Position numbers and translations under genes: made by a program. Shown in pieces: positions 1 through 11,067 of a stretch of 57,684 bases of DNA. This DNA is from Mesotaenium endlicherianum. Its lineage: Eukaryota; Streptophyta; Zygnematophyceae; Zygnematales; Mesotaeniaceae. Positions within the stretch are counted from its first letter, which is position 1; the number at the start of each line of letters is the position of its first letter. Under the pieces are notes generated by a model, which searched no databases, was not told the DNA's origin, and worked only from the letters and a program-made list of their open reading frames with translations. The stretch is taken from NCBI GenBank assembly GCA_009602735.1, contig WELA01002751.1, forward strand, positions 1 to 57,684. The letters run 5' to 3'.

Positions 1-169
1 AACTGATAATTATGTAAAGTCCAGCAGACTGATTATTACTAAAGTTCAGCAGACTGACTATTAACTAAAGTTCAGCACACTGACTACTAACTAAAGTTCA
101 GCAGGCTGAACTAAATTAACTATTATATTTAAATGGATATTGTATCTACTAATATACTGATTCATTACA
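1..169 (-). repeat. 3' LTR of family A, partial, with 26-bp minisatellite
   Basis: The end at 169 reads TGTAATGAATC on the minus strand, the same terminus as at 6572, 36896 and (with one change) 16130. Positions 15-120 hold four imperfect 26-bp units built around AAAGTTCAGCAGACTGA. The 5' LTR of the same element has only about two units (6470-6530). The rest of the LTR is before the window. Confidence 0.75.
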
Positions 170-566
170 GCGCCATCCTGTGCATGTAACCAGGGCACAA
201 GTTAGTAGGGTATGGACCTTTGTCATAGGGATTGCAGGAAGTATGTTAGTATTAGTATAGTGGATTCGATGCTGTTTACCTTACAGGATGATTGCTAAAA
301 GTTGACGTAGTTGCGATGCGCTAAACATAAACGTATGATTGTGTTGCAGGGTGAGTTAAGTGATGTAGTGTTATGCAAGGCCCTTTTTCCTTCAGCTCAA
401 GGTGCTTTATGTGGGCCAGGCTGTCCCCTCTGTCGCTATGCTGACACTTATGATTTACGTAATTGTCCCTTTATCGCTCTCGCTCACTAACTGTCATATA
501 TTTTCCCCTCCAACTTAAATGGAGACAGGACCGCCTGTCACCTTTCCGTGTCAACTGAAATGACAG
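170..566. other. Segment between 3' LTR terminus and the chromodomain stop
   Basis: There is no coding potential. A polypurine tract (minus strand AAGTTGGAGGGGAAAA, about 502-517) lies about 330 bp away from the LTR terminus at 169 instead of directly beside it. In the relative at 36896 the same tract abuts the terminus. The bases between (170-500) loosely resemble 6600-6725, which lies just outside the 5' LTR. The LTRs of this copy may therefore carry an extra 5' extension, or another insertion may separate tract and LTR. Confidence 0.4.
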
Positions 567-2176
567 TTATGAAGGGACTCCAGCGGCCCGAAGGTGGAAC
601 CGTTTCAACGCCCCTTTGGCATTGGTCAAGTGGTCCTTAAATTCCCAAGTGTCCCCAGAGGCATCGTAACCCTTCCATCGAATGAGGTATTTCATGACAT
701 ATTTAGACGATCGACGGACCGAGCGAGCGTCTAAAATCTCATCGACCTCATATTCCTCAGGGTCGCCGTCCCGGACAGCGGGGACCGGTCCCGGTTGGAC
801 AGGTAACCGACCTGTGAACAGTGTATCACCTTTGATGTATGGTTCCAGGAAGGAGACATTAAAGACCGGGTGGCCCTTGTATTCAGCTGACATGTTCAGT
901 TTGTAAGCATTCTGACCGACACGACGTACCACCGAATACGGACCGACCCAGACAGGGCCAAGCTTTTTCTTGACCACACCAGGGAGGTACAGGTGCTGAG
1001 AATGCAGTTTGACTAAATCCCCCTTGGAAAATGTCAGTTCCCGACGGTGTTGATTAGCGTATTTTTGTTGGTTTTCTTGGGCCGTGTGCAAGTTTCGTTG
1101 GACTTCTGACAGGGTGTCAGCAAACTCCTGAGTTAACTGGAGGGAGACCGGGTTGTCAATCCCTTCAGGGTGAGTTAAAGATTCCCCTAGCACATCTAGA
1201 GGAGACTTAGGGACTCTACCCAGGCTGAGTTCAAAAGGAGTTTTGCCCGTTGACGCGTGCACCGCACTGTTGACCGCAAACTGAATTTGAGGCAACAGGT
1301 CATCCCAATTATCTTGTTTTTGGTTAATATATGCTCTCAGCACCTCCTGCAGAACTCGGTTAGTTCTTTCAGTCTGCCCATCAGTCTGAGGGTGGTTTGC
1401 TGTGCTGAGCAGCTGTTTGACTCCCATTAACCCCATTAAAGCTCTCCAGAACTTAGAGGTGAATTTTGAGTCTCTGTCTGAGATGATATTAGAAGGGAGC
1501 CCATGTTGGCATACTACATGGTTGTAAAACTGTCTCGCTGTTTCGAGTGCAGTCACTTTGACAGTTGTGGGGATAAAAATGACCATTTTTGTCAGTTTAT
1601 CCACGACTACCAGTATTGAATCATGCCCATTGGCAGTTCTTGGTAGTGAGACCACCCAGTCCATGGATATAGTTTCCCAGCGTCCAGCTGGGATGGGCAG
1701 CGGTTGCAAGAGACCTCCGGGTGGTGTGTGCCGAGACTTATTTCTCTGACACTGGTCACAGGACTTGACATATTTCAAGACCTCCCGGGGTAACCCCTCC
1801 CAATGATAATGTTTTGCCAGTTTGCCAACAGTTTTGGCCTGCCCCAAATGTCCACCCAGGAGACTGTCATGCGCTTGACTCAGTAAGAGAGACCTTATTT
1901 CCAAGTTATTAGGAATGACCAGCTTCAGCCTGCCTGAAGTGGTTTCAGTCACCCAGACCCCTCCCTTAAGCTTATACCCGAGTGCAGTAGCACGACACAC
2001 ACCAGTAGTGGGGCTGGGCTCAAATGTTGGGTCAGAAAGGTAGGCTTACCTAAGTTGTTCTAGGAAGGACTTTTTCACCTTTAGTGAAGTGAGTGCACAC
2101 CGGACTTTATCTACAGCATGCTGACTAAAGTTCCTTTCTTGCAAGTCAAGTCTTCTAGAGAGTGCATCAGCAGGAT
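567..2176 (-). pseudogene. Family A pol, integrase and chromodomain part (broken)
   Basis: The C-terminal half of pol is open from 2045 down to 567 after an in-frame TAA at 2046-2048. It shows the HHCC zinc finger of integrase (HDSLLGGH then CDQCQ). The catalytic core has D in SMDWVVSLP, D in ISDRDSKF and E in HPQTDGQTERTNR. A GPY/F-type motif (VGPYSVV) follows, then a C-terminal chromodomain (YEVDEILDARS to LIRWKGYDASGDTWE). The catalytic triad is present, so the damage is the upstream stop and the frameshift near 2240 that cuts it off from RT. The chromodomain would be expected to steer integration to marked chromatin in this lineage. Confidence 0.88.
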
Positions 2177-4356
2177 TCAACTTCCCTGGTTTGTAGTCGA
2201 TCTGGACTTGGAACTGCTCCAGCGGTTCTCCCTCCTCGACAGCTTGGACTTCATCTCAAAGTGAGTCAGAGCTAGATGATTTGTAATCACCTTAAACGCT
2301 TTACCATGTAAGTATGCTCTCCACTGTTTAAGTACATGAATGATAGCTAGTAGCTCTTTATCATGCACTGAGTAATTAATCTCCGCTGGATTAAATTTCA
2401 TAGCCTCATACAACACAGGTTGCCACTCCTGCCGTACCTTACCATCCTTTGTGGTTTTGTCAGCAGGCTGCAACAAAATAGCACCCATGGCAAATTCAGA
2501 GGCATCAGTAACCACCTGCACCGGTTTGCTGGGGTCATACACGGCTAGCACTGGGGCAGAACAAAGGGCATCTTTAAGGGTCTGGAAGGCAGCCTGCTGC
2601 TCTTCCCCCCACACATACGCGATATCTTTCTTAGTAATGTTAGTCAGTTTACTGGCCTTTGTGGAATAATTTTCAATAAATCTCCTATAGTAGTTAGCCA
2701 ACCCGAGGAAGGATCTAACTTCAGAGACAGACTGTGGTACTGGCCAGTCCCTTATGGTCTGGACTTTCTTAGGATCCACACTGATGCCCTCTTTACTGAC
2801 AACGTGGCCTAAGAATTCAATACTTTCCTTAAAGAAATCACACTTGCTCATTTTAGCATATAAGTGATTTTTCCGCAGAGTGTCCAGGACTGTCTTTAAG
2901 TGTTCAGTGTGCTGAGCTTCATCTTTAGAGAAAATTAAAATATCATCCAGGAAAACTTGCACAAACTTATCCAAATAAGGTCTGAAAATGTCATTCATAG
3001 CACCCATGAAGGTAGCAGGAGCATTAGTCAGTCCAAATGGCATCACGTTGAACTCATAGTGTCCATAACGTGTGCGGAAGGCAGTCTTGTGTTCATCCCC
3101 CTCAGCAATTCTGATTTGATGATAACCACTCTTGAGATCTATCTTACTGAACACCTTAGCGCCAGACAGGGTATCAAGCAAGTCCTCGATTCTGGGTAAA
3201 GCATACTTGTTCTTTACTGTAATTCTGTTCAGGGCTCTGTAATCCACACACATCCGCATACTGCCATCCTTTTTCTTAACAAATAGGATGGGTGCGCCGT
3301 AAGGTGATTTACTGGGAGAAATATAACCATTTTCCTCAAGCTCTGCAATCTGTGTTTTCAACTCCTCGCTCTCCACATAAGACAAGCCATACGTGCGTTG
3401 CCAAGGTGGCTGACTCCCAGGTAATAGATCAATCCTATGATCTACTTCCCTCTTAGGGGGTAGTCCTGGAGGCATATTAAATACATCCGTGTACTGAGCA
3501 ACAATTTTTGCAGCAGTAGGGTGCTCCGGAGGGCTTACCTTTTTCTCAACCACTTCTTCAGGTTGAGGAGGTACCTCTCTTAGCAGCAGACAGAACATTC
3601 TGTCTTCCTTCTGGTTCCAGCTTTTGACGAACTCCATTGCATTCAGCAACTTGCATCCTTCTGGAAGCCTCTTCTTTTCCTTCATTTGCCATCCACACAG
3701 GACAAGAGGAAGAGCACTGGTGGGTGCCAAGTCAGTCTGCCCATCACTGGCTCCTCTCACTTTAACTGTACCTCTGCTCCAACACACTTCAGCTTGATGT
3801 CTATTAAGCCAGGACCTGCCTAGCACGAGATCATAAAAGCCAGTGTTGAGTACCTCAAATGTAAGCGTTTCAGTTAGAACTGCAATGCCAGAACCTAACT
3901 GGACCTCAATAGGCTTGGTTATAACTCCTCCCGGGATACTTGAGGCATCTCCAAGGAATATTTTTCTATTCCCTTGGGTGACAGTAGGCAGCCTTAGCCG
4001 CTTAACTAAGTCCTTGTGGATAAAAGTATGTGACGCCCCTCCGTCAACAAATGCCCTCACCTTCCTACCTGCAATCATGCAATGCAGTAGGATAGGGGGG
4101 ACTGTCTTTTCCTGACTTTCGCATTGTTCTCCTGACGTAGCAAAGAAATGTTGGACATCAGGTGGAACAAGAGCATCCAGAGTGTGCACTCTCTGGACGT
4201 CTATATTGCTGATGGTCTCCTTTATCTGGTTGTCAGGCATGCATAGTGAATCCAGTTCAGCAGGACCCATAATACCTGCTACGAGGGCAGCTAGTGACGA
4301 CTCACTATCTCTAGCATCCTCACAGTCAGTAGACTGGATTACTGACTGTTGCTGTC
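2177..4356 (-). CDS. Family A pol: protease, reverse transcriptase, RNase H (frameshifted at C terminus)
   Basis: This frame is open upstream as far as the slippery site at 4357-4363 and is -1 relative to gag, so it probably starts by frameshifting and not at the internal ATG at 4270. The order is retropepsin ([11 protein letters not shown], with GG where D-S/T-G is usual), RT with [17 protein letters not shown] and the active site [10 protein letters not shown], then RNase H ([15 protein letters not shown] and [10 protein letters not shown]). Near 2240 a small deletion after the RRENRW motif changes the frame, so the translated end is out of register and stops at 2177. The correct continuation, with the [13 protein letters not shown] motif, is visible in the next frame. 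Confidence 0.88.
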
Positions 4357-4363
4357 TTTTAAA
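4322..4363 (-). promoter_or_regulatory. Probable -1 ribosomal frameshift signal of family A
   Basis: The slippery heptamer T TTA AAA (4357-4363) is in register with the gag frame. A 7-nt spacer follows, then a perfect 10-bp hairpin: arm ACAGTCAGTA at 4340-4349, loop 4332-4339, arm TACTGACTGT at 4322-4331. The gag stop TAA (4339-4341) overlaps the arm-loop junction. The -1 frame is open from the heptamer into pol. The layout is textbook; function is inferred. Confidence 0.75.
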
Positions 4364-5817
4364 GGCTGGTCTTTTCTCTCGACCTTAGGCAGGTGCTTGA
4401 CCGGACACTGTTCTCTGTAGTGGCCTTTCTGCTGACAATGGTAGCAAGTAGATTTTGCTGAGGCTGGTCTCGGCTTAGTCCTACCACCACCCCTTCCATA
4501 GCCACCTCGAGAGGGACCACCTCTACCTCTAGACTGAATAGCATTGTACTCATACTCATATTCATCACCCTGATTATCCTCAGCCTGGTCTCCTTCAACT
4601 GCATTGTAGGAACCGTGGGGCTTTTTGACAATCTTAGACACCAAAGCGTTACTCTGGCGCTTGTGATTGAACTGCTGCTGATCCCAGGCGTCAGCATCCT
4701 GGATCAAGTCAGCCAGTTTCTCATACTTTTTCTCAGCAAAATGACCAGAGACCTCGGATTTCAAGCCATACCTGAAGTATGCTATCCTATACCGTTCTGG
4801 CAAATCTGGCTGCTTCATCATGTAATCTTGGAACTTTTGAGCAAACTCAGCAACTGAAGTGGTCTGCTTCGGTGTCAGGGAGATCATCGCATGGATAGCT
4901 TTCTCCTGCTGGTTGATGACATCAAACTTCTCATGCAACTTCTCGACAAACTCTACCCACGTAGGGTCACCGAGTTGCCGAGCCTTACGCTCTTCCTTCC
5001 AGTAAAGCCACCAGTCTGCGGCACTGCCTTTCAGTAGCGCACCGGTGTGCCTGACCTTCTCGTAATCTTGCAGTTCTGGGTAGTTCTCCAGCCACTGCTC
5101 AACATCCGCGAGAAACTTGATCAGGTAATATTTTCTGTTTCCCTCAGGATCATAGTCCTGGGGAGGTTTCGGCTTGGGCTTACTAGGCCCTCGGCCACCA
5201 CCACTAGTGGTGTGAGACCCCAGTTGGTCTCTGTCCCGCAGTAGGGACATTATGATTCTTTTGTCCTCCTGCTGGGACTGATACATGGTCGCCATTTGCG
5301 ACTGCATTTGAACGAACAATGCTCCCAAGTCTACACTCTGGGGTGGTAGTCTAGCAAATGCAGCAGCAGCATTGGCATCTACTCGCTGAGTAGTGTCCTC
5401 AACAGTCCCTCTCGCTCCTGCAGCAGCAATTCCTGCCGCATTCAGCCGGTCACGTATTTGACCTAGGGGTACGTTGAGTTGTACAGCAGGGGGTGGGTTT
5501 AGAACATTGGCCCTGGATGCCATGAGTTCCTCGACAGTGCGCTCGTCAGTTGGCTGTCTTTCCCTCCTTTCTGTACCTTCCGCGGCCTTTGCTACTTGTT
5601 CAGCTTCTAATCTGGCTCTCTCCTCCTCAGCTTGCTGAGCTGCGACTGAGGCAATAGCAGCTGCCTCCTCTGCAGCCTCCCTAGCTGCAGTATCTGCTAC
5701 TGCTTCCGAATAGGTACGGCTTCCCGCTACATGGCTTTCCGCCTGGTTCTCGACATTCTCGTTCTCCTGGTTCTCCATGTCTCGGGAGTTGCTAGTTTGA
5801 GACCTTGTCCTTACCAT
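4339..5817 (-). CDS. Family A Gag polyprotein
   Basis: A 492-residue capsid/nucleocapsid precursor starting at the ATG complementary to 5815-5817, about 20 bp after the primer binding site. Residues roughly 35-105 are rich in Ala and Glu and look like a coiled coil. The retrotransposon gag core is at about 230-360 ([11 protein letters not shown] to [12 protein letters not shown]). The C terminus has an Arg/Gly-rich stretch and one CCHC zinc knuckle ([14 protein letters not shown]). The reading frame is intact. It ends in a TAA that overlaps a hairpin 15 nt after a slippery heptamer, so a fraction of ribosomes would be expected to continue into pol. Confidence 0.9.
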   Translation of the reverse strand: MVRTRSQTSNSRDMENQENENVENQAESHVAGSRTYSEAVADTAAREAAEEAAAIASVAAQQAEEERARLEAEQVAKAAEGTERRERQPTDERTVEELMASRANVLNPPPAVQLNVPLGQIRDRLNAAGIAAAGARGTVEDTTQRVDANAAAAFARLPPQSVDLGALFVQMQSQMATMYQSQQEDKRIIMSLLRDRDQLGSHTTSGGGRGPSKPKPKPPQDYDPEGNRKYYLIKFLADVEQWLENYPELQDYEKVRHTGALLKGSAADWWLYWKEERKARQLGDPTWVEFVEKLHEKFDVINQQEKAIHAMISLTPKQTTSVAEFAQKFQDYMMKQPDLPERYRIAYFRYGLKSEVSGHFAEKKYEKLADLIQDADAWDQQQFNHKRQSNALVSKIVKKPHGSYNAVEGDQAEDNQGDEYEYEYNAIQSRGRGGPSRGGYGRGGGRTKPRPASAKSTCYHCQQKGHYREQCPVKHLPKVERKDQPLKDSNSQ

Positions 5818-5838
5818 ACAAAGAAGACTGTGATAGTC

Positions 5839-5850
5839 GCTCCGATACCA
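5839..5850 (-). other. Primer binding site (tRNA-iMet) of family A
   Basis: The minus strand reads TGGTATCGGAGC one base after the LTR end. This is the usual initiator-Met PBS of plant LTR elements with one substitution that still allows G-U pairing. It fixes the inner edge of the 5' LTR. Confidence 0.85.
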
Positions 5851-5851
5851 C

Positions 5852-6572
5852 TGAAATAAATCGACTTACCAAATAAGCGATTTACAATTAATATAGATCT
5901 TTATATCAGCAAGTAATCTTTATGGTAATTTCCGTTAACTGGTTAAACGGCAAAGGACAACACACTAGCAGTGAATAATACTCGTAAGTCAAATGCGAGT
6001 GAACTAGCATCCATAATGCAAATCGGTAAACTCATACATAAGCAAGGTTAGAAGACAGTGCGTATCAATGGCTTCTCGCCTTGGATTCAGATCTCTCTCA
6101 GTAAGCTGTACAAGAGAGTTGGCCTCGTTTCCGAATGCCGAACTCGAGAGCAATGCCTAGCGTATGTATATAGAATGAGTTTACTGTTCAACGGTCAGTG
6201 CGATGGCACCGCCTACCCGGGAGTTAACCACGTTGGTAGGACCTCGGTTAACCAAATCCACCGCCATCTCCCATCATCCCGAATCGCCATCCATCATAGG
6301 GATGTCATCTGGCCATTCATCTAGCAGACCACACTTAGATGCATATCGAGGCAGTTCGCTGCTATCGAGTACGGAAGTCAGCCGGCTGTCAAAGAATGTG
6401 TCAGCAAGCTGACTTAAGGTGACCTCAGCTTGCTACTTCCGGCCAAGTCATTAAACTGATATTAAGTATAAAGTCCAGCAGACTGATTGTTAAGTAGAGT
6501 TCCGCAGGCTGAACTTATTTAACTATATTATTTAAATGAATATTATATCAACCAGTATACTGATTCATTACA
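5852..6572 (-). repeat. 5' LTR of family A
   Basis: 721 bp from TGTAATGAATC (at 6572) to the final CA before the PBS. By eye it matches the solo LTR at 16130-16820 over its whole length, including a shared segment around GATGGCGATTCGGGATGATG. Small reading frames inside it have no coding meaning. Confidence 0.85.
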
Positions 6573-7889
6573 CAAACCCTCTCACAAACATTCCTTAGCT
6601 TGCGAATCCTTTGCTCTCTCTCGCGGCCACAACAATGCTAATTGTTCCCTATTTCGCTCGTCCTAGCTCCTACGGCTTGCTCTAGGATTAAATGTGCTCG
6701 CCCTCGCCCTAGCTTGTCACATATAAAGCTAACTTTTCGTATACGGGTTAGTAGCTAGGGGCGGGTGTAGCCACCCGCGGGGCGGACAACTTCAATGTCT
6801 TACACAAACATGGCTGACGAGCTTGGACTATGCCCTGTGCTACTGGTGCTTGTTGAAGTGGAGGAAGCTGCAATATGAGAAGTTGCCGATGCTGCAAGTC
6901 TAATGGATGTACAAGTTCTAAACCAGTGCAGCTGGAGAAGGAATAATGTGAACACATTCAGCAAATGGCAAAAGGCGGCGAGTCAAAATTTACAACCAAG
7001 GGAAGAATCACTGTAACAACAATAAGCAACAATAGGTGAAACATAGTCATTTGGAATAACAAAAATACGAATGAAAATTATAGAAACCCCACCCCAACCC
7101 ACCCCATCCTACCTCTTGTCTGCATAGAAAATCTTACATAACACATAAAACTCGTACTCTAGGACTGCGTCAAGAATACAATCAGCTCCTGCCTGTAGTG
7201 CCCGCATACCGTCAGACATGCTGCTCTAAATCTTGAGAGCCTTCTCCAACCTGTGAAGTAGTGTATCATAATCCTCCCTTGCTTCTTCCAACCGCATGTG
7301 TGTTTTAGTAGTCTTATGAATGGATGGCGAAGTGATGATTTCGTTATCTTTTATGTGATCCATGTAAGCTTCAACGAGGTGTTACATGCAAATAGTACGA
7401 GCTCGTAGGTCCTCGACAATTTTCTCCATGACTTGTAGCAAACTCTTGTAGTCTTCATTATGATATCTAGTGCAGGATTTAATTTATAAATAGAGGCCTA
7501 TTCCCTCTAACGCTCGCGAGGATTCTTCAGTATATTACATGACACAGATACAAGTAAGGCAGTAGATACAAAGGCGGGTGAACGTGTGTGTGGTACTAAG
7601 TTGCGTGGCCTCAGTAGAATACAACTTATTGAAACTATCAAAATAGTTGAAGGCCCATACAAGAAGATATGTAGCAGCTGCAAAAAAAGGCGAAGGGTGA
7701 GGGAAGATTGAGGGCAGGAGAGGAACAAATAAAAACTTTCATCCATCCTATTTTGAACGACAACTTTCGAGGCTCCACAAGGTGCCTCCCCCTTGACGTG
7801 TGCACTGGCGCGAGTGGTTCATACGTGCAAAAGACTTACGTGAATGTCTTAAGTTTTGAAAATTGACTCCAGAAATTAAACCGACACAT
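6573..7889. other. Intergenic, no recognised gene
   Basis: Positions 6600-6725 loosely resemble 361-500. A perfect small hairpin (GCGGGTG, 4-nt loop, CACCCGC) is at 6761-6778. Short frames in both directions show no motif that I recognise. Confidence 0.5.
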
Positions 7890-8700
7890 TTCAAATATAT
7901 TTACAAAAGTGCTGTCGATTTAAACGCGTACCTCGTCGTACAGACGTTCTTAGTATTTTCATTTGTATGGTACGACAAAAAAGGGCTGTACGCACAAATT
8001 TCAAAAATAGGGCGTGTGCGTACCATCAATTTTAATGGCGTTCTCACCCTTGAGGATTCTGATGGTAGAACCATTCGTGAGAACATGAAGAACTGCGCAC
8101 CTTGTCACTTGCCCAATATATGTAATGAAGTTGATCCTTTGCAAGCCATTGTTCCTGCTAACCACCCTTGTCAAGGGTGTGGTTTCTATGCGTCGTCCCG
8201 CTTCTATGGTGCTGTGCGATCGTTGTAATGCTGGTTGGCACTTACTTGTTTGTCCCCACCTTTGCATTAAATTCTCACAGGTGATTGGTTCTGCCCTTCG
8301 TGCAACCCAACACCCTAGCCTAGGATAGCCTCATTACTCTTCTCCCTTCCTTTCCTCTGTTTGTTGCCTCGTTTTCTTGTTGCACATGCAGGTCCCTCCC
8401 TCCTTGTGGGAGCAGTCTTTGTTTGTAGGAGCTCGTGGGCTCCCTCCGCTGCTGCTCACCCCCGTCGTTGCTGACGCGCTCCGAGCGGATTTCTTGGAGG
8501 CCTTGCATACTCTCGTCGACTACCCTTCCGCCGATGGCCGTTATTTGCCCGTGTCTCCTACCCCGTCAACGTTCGCTACGTTCATCACCTGGAGTACCTT
8601 CCGCCCACGTTTTCTTACCCCAGCTTGCCGGAGGTCGTTCTCTCATCCGTCGTCCCCGACGATCCTCTCTTGTCTCCCAATATTTACTTTTCAGCCTCAA
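7890..8700 (+). pseudogene. Decayed retroelement pol C-terminus with PHD finger
   Basis: 7900-8150 translates to a segment resembling the post-integrase SH3-like region of algal gypsy-type pols (GVLTLEDSDGRTIREN, then NCAPCHLPNI). A PHD-type zinc finger follows at 8168-8315. Its Cys/His pairs are all visible but spread over three frames: CQGC, then LCDRCNAGWH, then CLSPPLH, then GDWFCPSC. At least two frameshifts and a stop break it. A further open stretch at 8533-8700 (RWPLFARVSYPVNVRYVHH) may be its continuation. No LTR, RT or integrase core was found beside it, so it is an isolated fragment. Confidence 0.65.
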
Positions 8701-9277
8701 CCTCATCCCCTTGCCTTCAATTGGGGGTGGGCGTTTTATAGTTCATTTTGCCTTAGCCAGTAGGTGCCTAGTTGCCCAACAGTGCACAGTTCAGACTCCT
8801 ACCATTCTTTTTGCTTTTGCAGCTAATAAGCTGTGGGCTTTTCCCCCAGTTAGGAAGGCATTTTACCCACAACACATAGGTTAGCCTGTCAGTGTCCAGT
8901 CTGGGAAGTAGTCCCTGCTTTGAGTATGTTCTTTGTTGTTGGGGTTCTTTCTTACCTCAGTAGTATCGATGCCTAGTGTCTGCGGCCAGCATCCGTTCCG
9001 AAAGTCCTTCCTATATTGAGCTAGATGCATGTTCAAAGGGGTGGGAAGGATGGGATGGTAGATTCGAGGGCTGCTCCAGTTAGGAGTTTGCTGAACTCGG
9101 TGTCACTAATTTTCAGTGCGCCCATGAGGACCGCCTTTGAGCTGCCATGAGATGCTCCCTAAGTATGTTGGTCTCGTTGACTTTCACATGCGCTTTGCCA
9201 GTGCAGATAGCAAGTCCACATGAAGTAGTTCATTAATTCTATAGACAACCGACTTGCGTGACTATAAACACTCTGAG
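8701..9277. other. Intergenic, no recognised gene
   Basis: Between the PHD-finger relic and the family B 5' LTR. The end (9273-9277, CTGAG) is the left target-site copy of the family B element. Confidence 0.5.
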
Positions 9278-10021
9278 TGTAAGGTCATAGGTCTATAAAG
9301 TGCTTTTTTGAGTTTCATAGAATTATGTTTTGATTGTACATTCATGTAGAGTGCATTTTTGTGGTCATTTTGATATAAAGTTCATCGAATTCGGTCAAGT
9401 ATTGAGAGAGTTAGGGATTTCAGAAGTTTAATTAGTTTTGAGGTCGGTTGACGACTGTCCTTAATTCGTGGTGAGCGCGACCGTCGGACTGACCGACAAT
9501 GTCGAGCAATCTGGCCCGTTAGTGTGAACTCGAACCTTCACGTAAGTTCGACTGACGCGGAGTGCCGACTAGGTCGATTTACCTAGAAGTTTCGGTTTAG
9601 CCTAGCGCGTCTAAGATAGAATATTCTAGTAATGTCAATGCATGTATGTGGATGTCAATTCGGCCCGACACGTCAGATTAGACTGCTCTGGCTTACTCAC
9701 GAATATTCTAGAAGGGACGATCTGACGAACACTTAGGAAAATCCGTAACTTCCTCCTAGGGAAGAGCACTTAGGCAGAAAATTATAAATAGGCACAACTT
9801 CTTTGTTTCTCATCAGTTTTCACTTCTGTAAATTTCTACGCGTTTGTAATGACAAGGCCTTCCATCCTACATCATTTGTGAGCAGTTTCTTGCTATTAAA
9901 AATGTCAAGTAAATTTCCTAAGCTTTGTTAGTGACATGCGGCTGCACACTCTAGTATGATTGCAACTAGTTCCTTGCCTCGTGAGTTACTACGCTTCCAC
10001 GAGGGCACTCTGTCCCTTTCA
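9278..10021 (+). repeat. 5' LTR of family B copy 1
   Basis: 744 bp, TGTAAGGTCATAGG to CCCTTTCA. TATAAATA at about 9784 is the likely promoter TATA box, with transcription starting some 25-35 bp on. It is clearly homologous to 14676-15411 and, inverted, to 43335-44078. Confidence 0.9.
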
Positions 10022-10023
10022 TC

Positions 10024-10035
10024 TAGTATCGGAGC
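10024..10035 (+). other. Primer binding site of family B copy 1
   Basis: TAGTATCGGAGC, two bases after the LTR. The other family B copy has TGGTATCGGAGC at the same place, so this copy carries one substitution in its tRNA-iMet site. Confidence 0.8.
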
Positions 10036-10058
10036 TGGGCTAGTTTGCATAGTATATT

Positions 10059-11033
10059 ATGGAGTCGCAGTCGGCAGCTGGAGGAGGCAAACATGTCGAG
10101 CATGCTGAGCGCGCGGAGCAGCAGGCAGCACCAACGATGACCAGAGAGCAACAAGAGATGCAGGCGATGCTAAGGCAAATGACGACTGCAATTGGAGGAG
10201 AAGTCTACACCCAGTTTCAACAAAATATGCGCGCGGAGGTGGAGAGAATGGTGCGAGTTGTTATGGGGAACACCGCTTCAACGAGTTCGGCACCTACACC
10301 TGTTGTGCCACCAATTCATGTTAACCCAGTGGTGCAACCAGTCATTCCACCCGCATCGGGAGTGCGTGCGCCTAAGCCTGAAGTTTATACTGGAGAGCGT
10401 GGATCGCCGCCTGTTCATCAGTGGATTTTTGGAGTGAAGAAGTTTATGGAGTACTCTGCGCTCATGCCCAACTGGCAAGTCGCCTTTGTCATAACTTTGC
10501 TGCAGAAGAAAGCTGAAGCTTGGTATGAACGAGAAGAGCAGCTGTCTGGAGTCCCTGCTACTGTTGATCAGCTCTTTGAAGGCTTGAAGAGGCAATTTCA
10601 ATCTATTGCACCCGAGGCTACCGCTCGAGATCTATTGGTGCGCCTTCGTCGGCGAGGAAGCGTTCAGGAGTATGTATTGCGCTTCAACGAGCTGGTGCTT
10701 CAATGTCCATCCATGCACGAGTCGAAAATGATGAACAAGTTCAAGAGCGGACTCAAGCCAACTGTGGCCAAGGAAGTGGCGCTCAAGGACCCTACCAATC
10801 TTGGAGAAATGATGGCATTGGCAACAAGGGTCGACGCTGTGGAGTATAGTCAGAGGCAGTGGGGCAGCCACAACTTTGGAGGATATCGACACTTTGGATC
10901 TCAAGCGCCAAGCACGAGTGGACAAGGTCCAGTCCCTATGGAGTTGGGACTTGTGCAGTACCAGCGCAGGCAGCAAAATTTCAAGCCGAGAGGACCCTGC
11001 TATGATTGCGGCAAGCTTGGACATCTCGCTTGA
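10059..11033 (+). pseudogene. Family B copy 1 Gag, cut in the zinc knuckle
   Basis: Starts MESQSAAGGG and runs 324 codons to a TGA at 11031-11033. The gag core is at about residues 105-240 (VHQWIFGVKKFMEYSA to KPTVAKEVALKD). The TGA falls inside the CCHC knuckle (CYDCGKLGHLA, stop, EC). The other copy has CGA (Arg) there, so this is a CpG C-to-T nonsense change. The true gag end would lie about 60 bp downstream. One base is also missing at the slippery site, so gag now reads past its own stop. Confidence 0.85.
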
Positions 11034-11067
11034 GAATGTCATGTAAAGGCGAAGCAACCTCAACAGC

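Larger units (their letters stand above)
1..6572 (-). mobile_element. Ty3/gypsy chromovirus, family A, 3' LTR cut by window edge
   Basis: LTR retrotransposon read on the minus strand. In order it has a 5' LTR (5852-6572), a primer binding site, gag (4339-5817), a -1 frame pol (protease, RT, RNase H, then integrase and chromodomain) and the first 169 bp of a 3' LTR. The order PR-RT-RH-IN and the C-terminal chromodomain place it in the chromovirus branch of Ty3/gypsy. It is degraded: pol has a frameshift near 2240 and an in-frame TAA at 2046-2048. The two LTRs differ visibly by substitutions and repeat number, so the insertion is not very recent. The target duplication cannot be tested because one end lies outside the window. 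Confidence 0.9.

Noticed and set aside
4322..4349. Pseudoknot extension of the family A hairpin (ATCC in the loop with GGAT downstream)
   Set aside because: Only 4 bp with no room in the connecting loops. The simple hairpin is sufficient.
6058..6412. Short frames in the family A LTR, also seen at 16366-16632
   Set aside because: They recur because the LTR is repeated. The LTR is non-coding and frames are not kept beyond chance.
6761..6778. GC-rich hairpin as a possible terminator
   Set aside because: The genome is eukaryotic, there is no T run and no adjacent gene; probably incidental.
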